DNA from: Actinomycetota bacterium
GTDB taxonomy: Bacteria; Actinomycetota; Acidimicrobiia; Acidimicrobiales; Ilumatobacteraceae
Direction: 5' to 3'
Length of the DNA stretch: 64,000 nucleotides
Assembly: GCA_009702045.1 (NCBI GenBank)
Contig: WLIV01000006.1
Location: 103,519-167,518, forward strand
Of the stretch, positions 25,256-33,483 are shown piece by piece (position 1 is the stretch's first letter; every line of letters begins with the position of its first letter). A program made the translations under genes and the position numbers. Under the pieces are notes generated by a model that saw only the letters and a list, made by a program, of their open reading frames with translations, was not told where the DNA came from and made no database searches.

Positions 25256-26647
25256 TCAGTCTGCCACGGGGAACAGTTGCTCGGTCAGGCGCTCGGCAGC
25301 AGATTTCCCTGAACGGATACACGCCGGTACGCCGATGCCGTGGTAGCTGGCGCCAGCCAGTGCCAGGCCGACCGGTAACTGTCCCTCAGCGACGGCAAGG
25401 CGCTCGGCATGGTGTGGGCGATATTGAGGGAAGGCACCCTGCCAGCGTGAGACGCGGGCATGGATCGGCTCCAGCGTGAGGCCGATGTGGTGGCCCACTT
25501 CCTCGACCGCCGCCGTGAGCAACTGCTCATCGGAGAGGTGCAGCACGGGCAAGCCGTCGCGGCCGAGCGAGATGCGCAGAATCACATGGTCGCCGACCTG
25601 CCAGTGCGACCACTTCTGCGAGCCGAATGACGCAGCGGTGACGAGGCGCTGCATCGGCTTGGGCACCAGGTAGCCGCTCATACCGCGCAGGTGTGCCGGC
25701 CAGTCGGTCTCGTGGATCGCCAGCGACACCATTGCCACATCGGCCGCGGGAATCTGCGCCAACGTGGCAGCCGTGTCGACTGCGACGTTCGCGAGCAGCA
25801 GGGCGGCGGCCTTGGCCGGGCACGCCAACACGACCGCGTCGAAGGCTTCCCCGTCGACGAGCCAGCCAACGCCACCAGCGCCACGTTCGACCGTGCTGAC
25901 CGGTGCTCCCGTACGCAGTTCGGCGCCGTGTGCGCGAGCGACCTCGGCGGTGGCCTGGATCAATGACCCCATGCCACCAGTCGGTGCGTAGAACACCGGG
26001 CCAGCGGTGGGCGACGGCTTGGGCATCGTGCGGCCGGCGATCAGCACGCTTCGCGCCTTGGACGCCAGGTCGTAGATCTGGGGTACCCCGGCAAGGCTGA
26101 AGTGGTCGGTGTCGGCCGCATAGATGCTGCCCACGAGTGGGTCGACAAGGCGCAGGTGCACCTGATCGCCGAAGCGTGTGCGCACGTAGCCGCCGAGCGA
26201 GTCGTCGGCCAATGAGGTGCGCGGCCGGAATGGTTCGGTGGCGGCCCGGAACTTGCCACCCCAGGTGAGCAGCGTCGACTTCGCCAACTTGAACACATCT
26301 GTTGGCATGCCGAGCAGGAGGCCCTCTGGGATCTGGTGTAACCCGTCCCACCACACGGCGGCCTTCCCCGATGTCGGTGCAACGAGTTGGTCGCCGAGGC
26401 CGACCGCCTTGGCCAGTGCGGTGCCCCACGGGAGCCGAGCGAGGAACGCATCGGGACCTTCGTCGATCGCGGGGTGGCCAGCGAACGGGCTGGTGAGCAC
26501 CTTGCCGCCGAGGCGGTGGTCGGCTTCGATGAGTGTGACGTGCAGATCGCCAGCGGCTGCCTGTGCCGAGGTGGCGAGCGTGTGTGCGGCGGACATGCCC
26601 GCAGCGCCGGAGCCGATGACCGCGATGCGACGCTGCAGCGTGCTCAT
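25256..26647 (-). CDS. hemY: HemY-type proto/coproporphyrinogen oxidase
   Basis: 463 residues from the ATG overlapping the hemH stop by 4 bp. The FAD-binding GSGAAG is at 12-17, followed by LIEADHRLGGKV and EGPDAFLARLP. The C-terminal FAD segment is GLALAGASYHGIGVPACIRSG. Actinobacterial HemY proteins act as coproporphyrinogen III oxidases (CgoX) in the coproporphyrin-dependent heme branch, so this may be cgoX by function. It follows hemE and hemH in one overlapping operon. Confidence 0.92.
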   Translation of the reverse strand: MSTLQRRIAVIGSGAAGMSAAHTLATSAQAAAGDLHVTLIEADHRLGGKVLTSPFAGHPAIDEGPDAFLARLPWGTALAKAVGLGDQLVAPTSGKAAVWWDGLHQIPEGLLLGMPTDVFKLAKSTLLTWGGKFRAATEPFRPRTSLADDSLGGYVRTRFGDQVHLRLVDPLVGSIYAADTDHFSLAGVPQIYDLASKARSVLIAGRTMPKPSPTAGPVFYAPTGGMGSLIQATAEVARAHGAELRTGAPVSTVERGAGGVGWLVDGEAFDAVVLACPAKAAALLLANVAVDTAATLAQIPAADVAMVSLAIHETDWPAHLRGMSGYLVPKPMQRLVTAASFGSQKWSHWQVGDHVILRISLGRDGLPVLHLSDEQLLTAAVEEVGHHIGLTLEPIHARVSRWQGAFPQYRPHHAERLAVAEGQLPVGLALAGASYHGIGVPACIRSGKSAAERLTEQLFPVAD

Positions 26648-27582
26648 CGGGTGGAGGCTTCGATGACCCGACGGGCGAGCGCGGCCATGACGGTGGGGTC
26701 GTCGTTCACGCACGCCGTGCGGGCGAACTGTAGGCCGTGCTGCGCAGCGCGCTTGGTGGCCTCGATGTCGAGGTCGTACAGCACCTCGAGGTGATCGGAG
26801 ACGAACCCGACGGCGCTGACCACGACACCACGAGGTGCGTCGGAATCGTTCTCGGCTGCAGCCAGTTCGTCGATTACTTGCAGAATGTCGGGCCCCAGCC
26901 ACGGCTCCGGTGTGCGTCCGGCGCTCTGCCACGCGATCGACCATGAGGTCCATTGGCCCAACCCGGCGGCCTCGGCGACCGCCATCGCGGTGGCGCGCAA
27001 CTCGTCGGGGTAACGGTCGCCGGCGGCGACGATGCGCTCGGGCAGCGAGTGCGCAGTGAACAACACCTTCGTGTTGGTCGGCATGGTGGCAAGCACGGCG
27101 CGCAGGCTGGCGGCGATGAACTCCACGAACGCGGGCTCGACAGCCCAGCTCTCGACGCCGTCGACGGTGATGCCGTGCGGTGCTGCCGCAGCGCGTGCCC
27201 GGTCGAGGTACTGGCCGACGGAGTACGCCGAATAGTGCGGCGCCAGCACCAGACCGATGGCGTGCGTGAACCCACGTGCGGCGAGTGCGTCGACCGCGGT
27301 CTCGATCTTCGGCTCGGCGTGCTTCAGCCCGAGTACTACCTCGTACTGACCAGGAGCGGTGGCGTCGAGCGCCTGCTGCAAGGCCACCCGCTGTGCCTCC
27401 GTGCGGGCAGCCAGTGGGCTGGTGCCGCCCAGTGCGTCGTAACGCGCCGTGAGGTCGGCCAGTTGCGCAGGTTCGGGTGGGCGGCCGCGGCGGATGTCGG
27501 TGTAGTACGGCAGGATCTCGTCGGGGGTTCGCGGCGTTCCGTACGCCATCAGCAGCACAGCGGTGCGGGTTTCGGTGCTCAT
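26644..27582 (-). CDS. hemH: Ferrochelatase (probably coproporphyrin type)
   Basis: 312 residues. It begins AVLLMAYGTPRTPDEILPYY, carries the active-site His in FTAHSLPERI and ends with VGFVSDHLEVLYDLDIE, which holds the metal-site Glu. It inserts ferrous iron into the porphyrin. In actinobacteria the enzyme normally uses coproporphyrin III (CpfC) and a later ChdC finishes heme; chdC is not in this window. ATGA/TGA overlaps join it to hemE and hemY. Confidence 0.93.
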   Translation of the reverse strand: MSTETRTAVLLMAYGTPRTPDEILPYYTDIRRGRPPEPAQLADLTARYDALGGTSPLAARTEAQRVALQQALDATAPGQYEVVLGLKHAEPKIETAVDALAARGFTHAIGLVLAPHYSAYSVGQYLDRARAAAAPHGITVDGVESWAVEPAFVEFIAASLRAVLATMPTNTKVLFTAHSLPERIVAAGDRYPDELRATAMAVAEAAGLGQWTSWSIAWQSAGRTPEPWLGPDILQVIDELAAAENDSDAPRGVVVSAVGFVSDHLEVLYDLDIEATKRAAQHGLQFARTACVNDDPTVMAALARRVIEASTR

Positions 27583-28634
27583 CGGGTGGTCCGTTCGTGC
27601 ACATGGGCGACGATGGCTGTCAGGACACCGGGGTCGGTGTTCGGCTGCACGCCATGGCCGAGGTTGAAGATATGACCCGGATGGCCAGCGTTGTCGGCCA
27701 GCACGTCGTCAGCGCCGTGGAGGGCGACGTCGGCGCCGGCCAGCACCAGCGCCGGGTCGAGGTTGCCCTGCACGACCAGATTGGCGCCCATCCGAGCGCG
27801 GGCCGACTGGATAGGTGTGCGCCAGTCGAGACCCAGCACCTGCGGGCCAGCCGACAGCATGCTCTCCAAGAGATGGTCGCAGCCGATTCCGAAGTGAATC
27901 CCTGGCACATCCGGGTGGCTGGCGCGCAAGGCCGCGAACACCGCCCGGGAGTGGGGCAGCACGAAGTGGTCGTAGTCGGCACGGCTGAGGGCGCCGGCCC
28001 ACGAGTCGAACAGCTGAAACGCTTTGGCTCCGTTGTCGAGCTGGCTGGCGATGGAGGCCGTGGAGTGCTGCACCAGCGCTGCCATCAACTGATGCCACAG
28101 CACTTCGTCGGTGTGCATCAGGGCCTTGGTGTGCTCATAGGTGCGGCTGGGTCGACCTTCGACGAGATAGCTGGCAATGGTGAACGGCGCACCGGCGAAC
28201 GCCAGGAGCGGAACCTCGGCCGGCAAGGTGGCGGCCAACTGGCGCACGGTCTCGAGCACATAGGGCGTGTCGGTCTCGGGTTCGAACCTGCGGACGCGGG
28301 CGAGGTCGGCTGCGCTGCGGAACGGCTGCGCGGCCACCGGGCCGGTACCGGGGGCGACGTCGATGCCAAAGCCGATGGCGTGGGCGGGCACGACGATGTC
28401 GCTGTAGAGCACTGCGGCGTCGACACCATGGCGGCGCACTGGCTGCAACGTGATCTCAGTCGAGAGTTCGGGGTTCTTGATCGCGTCGAGGATGCTGCCC
28501 TCGCCGCGCACGGCCCGGTACTCGGGCAGGCTGCGCCCGGCCTGGCGCATGAACCACACCGGGGTGCGCGAAGTGGGTGCTCCACGTGCCGCGTCCAGGA
28601 AGGGAATCGCGGTCGGGATTGGAGTGGTCGCCAT
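27579..28634 (-). CDS. hemE: Uroporphyrinogen decarboxylase
   Basis: 351 residues. The family signature PVWFMRQAGRSLPEYRA lies near the N-terminus, with FAGAPFTIASYLVEG and HFGIGCDHLLE later. It removes four carboxyl groups from uroporphyrinogen III to make coproporphyrinogen III. It is the first gene of the hemE-hemH-hemY-sortase-lnt run and diverges from the helD gene over 132 bp. Confidence 0.95.
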   Translation of the reverse strand: MATTPIPTAIPFLDAARGAPTSRTPVWFMRQAGRSLPEYRAVRGEGSILDAIKNPELSTEITLQPVRRHGVDAAVLYSDIVVPAHAIGFGIDVAPGTGPVAAQPFRSAADLARVRRFEPETDTPYVLETVRQLAATLPAEVPLLAFAGAPFTIASYLVEGRPSRTYEHTKALMHTDEVLWHQLMAALVQHSTASIASQLDNGAKAFQLFDSWAGALSRADYDHFVLPHSRAVFAALRASHPDVPGIHFGIGCDHLLESMLSAGPQVLGLDWRTPIQSARARMGANLVVQGNLDPALVLAGADVALHGADDVLADNAGHPGHIFNLGHGVQPNTDPGVLTAIVAHVHERTTR

Positions 28635-28766
28635 CGCTCGGGCACGCTATCGGGGCAGGCGCAGCGCCTGCTGCTCGCAACCGCACCCGGTTGGCGCGAC
28701 GCGCAGCACCGATAGAGTTTGACGACCTCGTTTTCCGGCAACTACCGGATTCGGGCCCCCGTCATC

Positions 28767-30923
28767 ATGAGCCAGCACCACCCCGATCTCGCCAATGAGC
28801 AGGCCTTCATCGATTTCGCCTACGCGTGTCTGCAACGCACGCGTGACGACGCCTGGCGTATGCGCGGGCTTCACGAAGGCACGCTGGGCGGCACATTTCA
28901 GGCCCGTTACGAGCGCGATGTGTTCGATGAAGTGGTGTTCAACCGCATCACGCAACTCGATCTCGGCGACTCGGCGTTGGTGTTCGGTCGCATCGACCGC
29001 AACCCTGAGGCCGACGCCCCGGCGAACGCCGGCCCGGAGACGTTCCACATCGGCCGCCTCGCAGTGGCCGACGAGAACAGCGAACCGGTCGTGGTCGACT
29101 GGCGGGCACCGATCGCCGAGCCGTTCTACCGCGCCACCGGTCGCGACCCGCTGGGTCTGGTGCGTCGTCGCCACTTCCACGTGCACGGGCGACAGTTGCT
29201 CGGCCTGGAGGACGAACTGTTCGGCGACGGCCACCTCGGCATTGGCGCTGAAGACTCCGACACGCAGACCAGCGATCGGCCCGACGGCATCCGTGGCTAC
29301 AGCACGTTGCTGGCAGCGATCGAACGTGGGCGCACCGGAACGCTCGGCGACATCGTCGCCACCATTCAGGGTGAGCAGGACGAGATCATCCGCTCGCCAC
29401 AGGCGGGTGTGCTGGTGGTGCAGGGTGGCCCGGGTACCGGCAAGACCGTCGTCGCGCTGCACCGTGCCGCCTATCTGCTGTACACGTACCGCTTCCCGCT
29501 CGAGGATCAGGGCGTCCTCGTCATCGGCCCGAACCGCGTGTTCCTGCGCTACATCGAGCGTGTGCTGCCGTCACTGGGCGAAGCCGGTGTTGAGCAGGTG
29601 GTGCTCGCCGATCTCGTGCCCGACGTGCAGTGGGCGCGTTACGCGATCGACCGGCCCGATGGTGATCTCACTGCTCGCGTGAAGGGCGACCTGCGCATGG
29701 GCATGGTCATCGACAAGGCCGTCACCGACCGCGAGCGTCCGTTGCGCGACGACCTCGTCGTCCCGTTCCGGACCGGCTACTTGCGGCTGCGGGCCGAGGA
29801 GTCAAAGCGCATCGTGCGCGCTGCTCAGCGCCGTTTCCGCAAACACAACGCAGCACGCCGTTGGGTGGAGGGCGAAGTCTGGGCGGCGATGGGCAGTACG
29901 TGGCACGACGACGCTGTCGGCGCGAACGAGGTACGCGATGCGATCAAGCACCTGCCCGACGTGCGCGCCGCGCTCGAGCGCATGTGGCCTGCGCTCACAC
30001 CCGCGCAGTTGCTGCACGACTTGTTCGGCAGCAAGGGGTTGTTGAAGCTGGCCGCTGCGCAGCACCTCACCGAGGCCGAGTACCTCTCGCTGTACCGCGA
30101 GCGTTCCGCCGAGGCCAGCGAGGTGCGCTGGACCGAGCACGACGTCTCACTGCTCGACGAGGCCCGCAGTTACCTCGGCGTGCGTCCGTCCAAGCACAAG
30201 GTGCCCGGCTCGAAGACCGACGATGACGAGATTCGCACGTACGGCCACATCGTGGTCGACGAGGTGCAAGACCTCACCCCGATGCAACTGCGGATGGTGT
30301 CGCGTCGTTCGTTGAACGGCAGCATGACTGTGGTGGGCGACCTCGCCCAGGCCACCGGTGCACTCGCGCCGAACGACTGGTCCGATGTGCTGCGGCACCT
30401 GCCGGGCCAGAGGCCGTCACGGGTGATCGGGCTCAGCGTCGGATACCGCATCCCGGCGCGCATCATGGAGCTGGCCAACAAGGTGATGATGGCCGCCACC
30501 CCCGGTCTGCGGGCGCCGACAAGTGTTCGTTCTGGCGATGAGGCTCCCGAGTTCGTGCGGGTCGGGCGCGACGAGCTGTTGTCGGCTGTCATTGCCGCGA
30601 CCAAGGAACTCGACGCTGACGTGGGTGAGGGCAATATCGCCGTGGTGGTGCCCGATTCGATGTTCGATGATGTGTCGGGAGCGCTCGCTGCCGCGGGTAT
30701 CGAGCACGGGAAGGCCACCCGCTCGGGTCTCGAGATGGGTATCACCGTCGTGCCGGTGAGCGTGGTCAAGGGTCTGGAACTCGACGGTGTCATCGTCGTC
30801 GAGCCGGCGGCCATCGTGGCCGGTGAACAGCAGGGTCTGCGGGCGCTCTACGTTGCGCTCACGCGCAGCACGAAGCGACTCACCATCGTGCACAGCCAGC
30901 CGTTGCCTGCCTCGATGTTCTGA
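28767..30923 (+). CDS. HelD-like RNA polymerase-recycling helicase (UvrD/Rep superfamily)
   Basis: 718 residues from MSQHHPDL at 28767. A long coiled-coil N-terminal arm (FAYACLQRTRDDAWRMRG) precedes the 1A domain with Walker A GGPGTGKT (about 221-228). Walker B VDEVQDLTPMQ and the C-terminal VVPVSVVKGLELDGVIV plus YVALTRSTKRL follow. The start DWRAPIAEPFYRATGRDP is typical of actinobacterial HelD. HelD removes stalled RNA polymerase from DNA, and HelR-type members protect against rifamycins; whether this one does is not decided by sequence. Confidence 0.88.
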   Translation: MSQHHPDLANEQAFIDFAYACLQRTRDDAWRMRGLHEGTLGGTFQARYERDVFDEVVFNRITQLDLGDSALVFGRIDRNPEADAPANAGPETFHIGRLAVADENSEPVVVDWRAPIAEPFYRATGRDPLGLVRRRHFHVHGRQLLGLEDELFGDGHLGIGAEDSDTQTSDRPDGIRGYSTLLAAIERGRTGTLGDIVATIQGEQDEIIRSPQAGVLVVQGGPGTGKTVVALHRAAYLLYTYRFPLEDQGVLVIGPNRVFLRYIERVLPSLGEAGVEQVVLADLVPDVQWARYAIDRPDGDLTARVKGDLRMGMVIDKAVTDRERPLRDDLVVPFRTGYLRLRAEESKRIVRAAQRRFRKHNAARRWVEGEVWAAMGSTWHDDAVGANEVRDAIKHLPDVRAALERMWPALTPAQLLHDLFGSKGLLKLAAAQHLTEAEYLSLYRERSAEASEVRWTEHDVSLLDEARSYLGVRPSKHKVPGSKTDDDEIRTYGHIVVDEVQDLTPMQLRMVSRRSLNGSMTVVGDLAQATGALAPNDWSDVLRHLPGQRPSRVIGLSVGYRIPARIMELANKVMMAATPGLRAPTSVRSGDEAPEFVRVGRDELLSAVIAATKELDADVGEGNIAVVVPDSMFDDVSGALAAAGIEHGKATRSGLEMGITVVPVSVVKGLELDGVIVVEPAAIVAGEQQGLRALYVALTRSTKRLTIVHSQPLPASMF

Positions 30924-30938
30924 GCGGCCCGAAACCGA

Positions 30939-31337
30939 TCAGCCCAGAACGGCGGTGGCGAGCGCGTCGAGATTCTTCGCCGCGCGGTCGGCGTTCGCCG
31001 GGCGGCGGCGGTCGGCGGCATCGCGGCACAGGCGCACCACGAAGTTGAAGTCCTCGACGAGGTCGGGCCAACGCGTGGTGACCTCGGGTGTGAGCGCCGC
31101 CCAGTACTGCTCGATGCGAGTGGCCGACTCGCCATCGCCTTTACCGGTGATGACCAGCGCTGACAAACCTGCGACCTCGTGCTGCATGCGCGGCAACAGC
31201 TCCTGCAAGGTGCCCGCAGGCAACGTGCTGGACGTCGATGGCGGGAGCGTCGTATCCGCCGACGAGTCGTAGGTCGTGGGGTTACACGCAGCAAGCGTGA
31301 GCAACAACGTCGCCGCGAGTGCGGCGCGACGGATCAC
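30939..31337 (-). CDS. Small lipoprotein of unknown function
   Basis: 132 residues. A signal peptide ends in LAAC (lipid Cys18), then a Thr/Ser linker (STSSTLPAG) and a helical domain of about 80 residues (LQELLPRMQHEVAGLSAL...FNFVVRLCRDAADRRRP). The start overlaps the stop of the DtxR-family regulator by 4 bp, so the two are coupled. A role in metal response is possible by context only. No family is recognised. Confidence 0.75.
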   Translation of the reverse strand: MIRRAALAATLLLTLAACNPTTYDSSADTTLPPSTSSTLPAGTLQELLPRMQHEVAGLSALVITGKGDGESATRIEQYWAALTPEVTTRWPDLVEDFNFVVRLCRDAADRRRPANADRAAKNLDALATAVLG

Positions 31338-31993
31338 GCGATCACCAGAATGCGGTTGCTGGCGTATGCGCCAACGCCCACGTGGCGACCCTCGATCTCG
31401 ATGGTGACGGTGCCGTCGGGTGACGACGCGGTGATCAGCCCACGGTGACCAGGCAGAATGCTGGACTCTTCTAGGTAGTCGAGCAGACCAGCGGTGAACT
31501 CGAGTTCCTCGGTGATGCGGGCAACGGTGAACGCTTTACCGACAGGAATCTCGGCCAACGACACGGTGACCGGCGCGGCATAACTGGAGCCGGGGATCGG
31601 GTTACCGTGCGGGCAGGTGGTGGGGTAGCCGAGCACGCGGTCGAGTGCCTTCTCGACGTCGCCACTCATGACGTGTTCCCACTTGCCGGCTTCGTGATGG
31701 GCGACGGCCCACGACAGCCCCAATACGTCCGCGAGGAAGCGTTCGGCGAGGCGATGGCGGCGGACGGTCTGCTTCGCGAGCGCCATCCCGGTGTCGGTGA
31801 GACTGATCGAACCCTCAGTGCTGACGAGACCCTCGGCCTCGAGGCGGCGCACCATCTCGCTGACAGCAGGTCGGCTCACCTGCAGTCGGTCAGCAATCCG
31901 CGCTTGGATGACAACGACGTCATCCTCCTGCAGCTCAAAGATGCATTCGCAGTATTCCTCGAAGGCTGGATGGTGTTCACCGACCGCAGGCAT
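31334..31993 (-). CDS. DtxR-family metal-dependent regulator with altered metal site
   Basis: 219 residues: winged HTH (1-70, VSRPAVSEMVRRLEAEGLV), dimerisation/metal domain (70-145) and a C-terminal SH3-like domain after NPIPG. Compared with DtxR, His80, Glu84, Glu106 and His107 match H79, E83, E105 and H106. The Met10 position is Glu13, with Glu16 also present as in MntR, and Cys102 is Gly103. The N-terminus is thus MntR-like and the core site lacks one ligand. It probably senses Mn, Fe or Zn. No clear iron-box is seen in the 92-bp divergent region. Confidence 0.88.
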   Translation of the reverse strand: MPAVGEHHPAFEEYCECIFELQEDDVVVIQARIADRLQVSRPAVSEMVRRLEAEGLVSTEGSISLTDTGMALAKQTVRRHRLAERFLADVLGLSWAVAHHEAGKWEHVMSGDVEKALDRVLGYPTTCPHGNPIPGSSYAAPVTVSLAEIPVGKAFTVARITEELEFTAGLLDYLEESSILPGHRGLITASSPDGTVTIEIEGRHVGVGAYASNRILVIA

Positions 31994-32085
31994 GACAACA
32001 GGCTAGTGCCAGTGGGGGGAACACCGGGGATGAAGTGCGCATTCGCGCCTGGCAGCAGGGCCAGACCTCGCACTACCGTGCGGAC

Positions 32086-33456
32086 ATGGCCTCAGCAGTC
32101 CCCAACAAGATCCTGCTCACCGAAGACGAAATGCCGACCCAGTGGTACAACGTCATCCCCGACCTGCCGTCGGCGCCGCCGCCGGCGTTGCACCCGGGAA
32201 CGCTGCAGCCCGCTGGTCCGGACGACTTCGCCCCGCTGTTCCCGATGGCGCTCATCGAGCAGGAAGTCAGCACCCAGAGCTACATCGACATCCCCGGTGG
32301 TGTGCTCGACATCTACCGCCTGTGGCGGCCCAGCCCGTTGTTTCGTGCGCACCGCCTGGAGAAGTTGCTCGGCACACCGGCCCGCATCTATTACAAGTAC
32401 GAAGGTGTCAGCCCTGCCGGATCGCACAAGCCGAACACGGCCGTGCCGCAGGCGTACTACAACAAGCAGGAAGGGATCCGTAAGCTCACCACCGAGACCG
32501 GTGCCGGCCAGTGGGGTACTGCGTTGGCGTTCGCCACCGCGCAGTACGGCCTGGAGTGCGAGGTGTGGCAAGTGGCTGCGTCGTACCGCGCCAAGCCCGG
32601 CCGCAAGACGATGATGGAGATCTACGGCGCGACGCTGCATCCCAGCCCGAGCATGGAGACCGAGTACGGCCGCTCGCTGCTGGCACAGGATCCCAACCAC
32701 CCCGGCAGCCTCGGCATCGCGATCTCCGAGGCTGTGATGATGGCCGTCGCCGATCCCACCGTGCGCTACGCCCTCGGCAGCGTGCTGAACCACGTGCTGC
32801 TGCACCAGACGATCATCGGTGAAGAGGCGCTGCTGCAGTTGGCCAAGGTCGGTGAGACACCTGACGTGCTGGTGGGTTGCACCGGCGGCGGCTCGAACTT
32901 TGGTGGCCTCGCGTTCCCGTTCCTGCGCGAGAAGTTGGCCGGGAGGATGAACCCCACCATCCGTTGTGTCGAACCGGCCGCCTGCCCCAGCCTCACGAAG
33001 GGCGAGTACCGCTACGACTTCGGCGACACTGCCGGGCTCACACCGCTGATGAAGATGCACACATTGGGCCACGGGTTCATCCCCGACCCGATACACGCCG
33101 GCGGCCTGCGCTACCACGGTATGTCGCCGCTGGTCAGTCACATCTACGAGCTCGGTCTCGTCGAGGCCATCGCTGTGCCGCAGATCGAGTGCTTCCAGGC
33201 GGCGCTGCAGTTCGCTCGCAGCGAGGGCATCGTGCCCGCCCCCGAGCCCACTCACGCTCTGGCGGCGGCGATCCGCGAGGCGCTGGCGTGCAAGGAGTCG
33301 GGTGAGGAGAAGGTCATCCTCACTGCGTTGTGCGGCCATGGCCACCTCGACCTCGCCGCCTACGAGAGCTTCCTCGCCGGCAACATGGTCGACCGCGATC
33401 TCAGCGATGAGGCCGTTGCCGCCGCCATGGCGCAAGTGCCCGTCATCAACGCCTGA
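32086..33456 (+). CDS. trpB2: TrpB2-type tryptophan synthase beta-like enzyme
   Basis: 456 residues from MASAVPNKILL at 32086, longer than TrpB1 (about 400) as usual for TrpB2. The PLP Lys is K115 in SPAGSHKPNTA, with the Gly-rich phosphate loop CTGGGSNFGG further on and GLRYHGMSPLVS near the C-terminus. TrpB2 enzymes condense indole with serine or phosphoserine without TrpA. No other trp genes lie nearby, so indole salvage is the likely role. A 15-nt tandem repeat follows the stop. Confidence 0.93.
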   Translation: MASAVPNKILLTEDEMPTQWYNVIPDLPSAPPPALHPGTLQPAGPDDFAPLFPMALIEQEVSTQSYIDIPGGVLDIYRLWRPSPLFRAHRLEKLLGTPARIYYKYEGVSPAGSHKPNTAVPQAYYNKQEGIRKLTTETGAGQWGTALAFATAQYGLECEVWQVAASYRAKPGRKTMMEIYGATLHPSPSMETEYGRSLLAQDPNHPGSLGIAISEAVMMAVADPTVRYALGSVLNHVLLHQTIIGEEALLQLAKVGETPDVLVGCTGGGSNFGGLAFPFLREKLAGRMNPTIRCVEPAACPSLTKGEYRYDFGDTAGLTPLMKMHTLGHGFIPDPIHAGGLRYHGMSPLVSHIYELGLVEAIAVPQIECFQAALQFARSEGIVPAPEPTHALAAAIREALACKESGEEKVILTALCGHGHLDLAAYESFLAGNMVDRDLSDEAVAAAMAQVPVINA

Positions 33457-33482
33457 TACTGCAACGCCGGATACAGCAACGC
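33455..33482. repeat. Two copies of a 13-nt sequence, 15-nt period
   Basis: GATACTGCAACGC (33455-33467) and GATACAGCAACGC (33470-33482) lie in tandem between the convergent ends of trpB2 and the helicase gene, overlapping the trpB2 stop. It looks like a slippage product, with no evident function. Confidence 0.6.
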
Positions 33483-33483
33483 T

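Noticed and set aside
27477..28715. 412-codon plus-strand frame opposite hemE and hemH
   Set aside because: It is antisense to two clear heme genes, with no domain of its own.
28635..28766. Rifamycin-responsive element upstream of the HelD gene
   Set aside because: I found no RAE-type GGGGCTTGCGGCAAGCCCC sequence; only a weak TCCGG...CCGGA dyad is present.
31994..32085. DtxR/IdeR iron box in the regulator/trpB2 gap
   Set aside because: I could not find a TTAGGTTAGCCTAACC-like palindrome; the gap shows no strong dyad.
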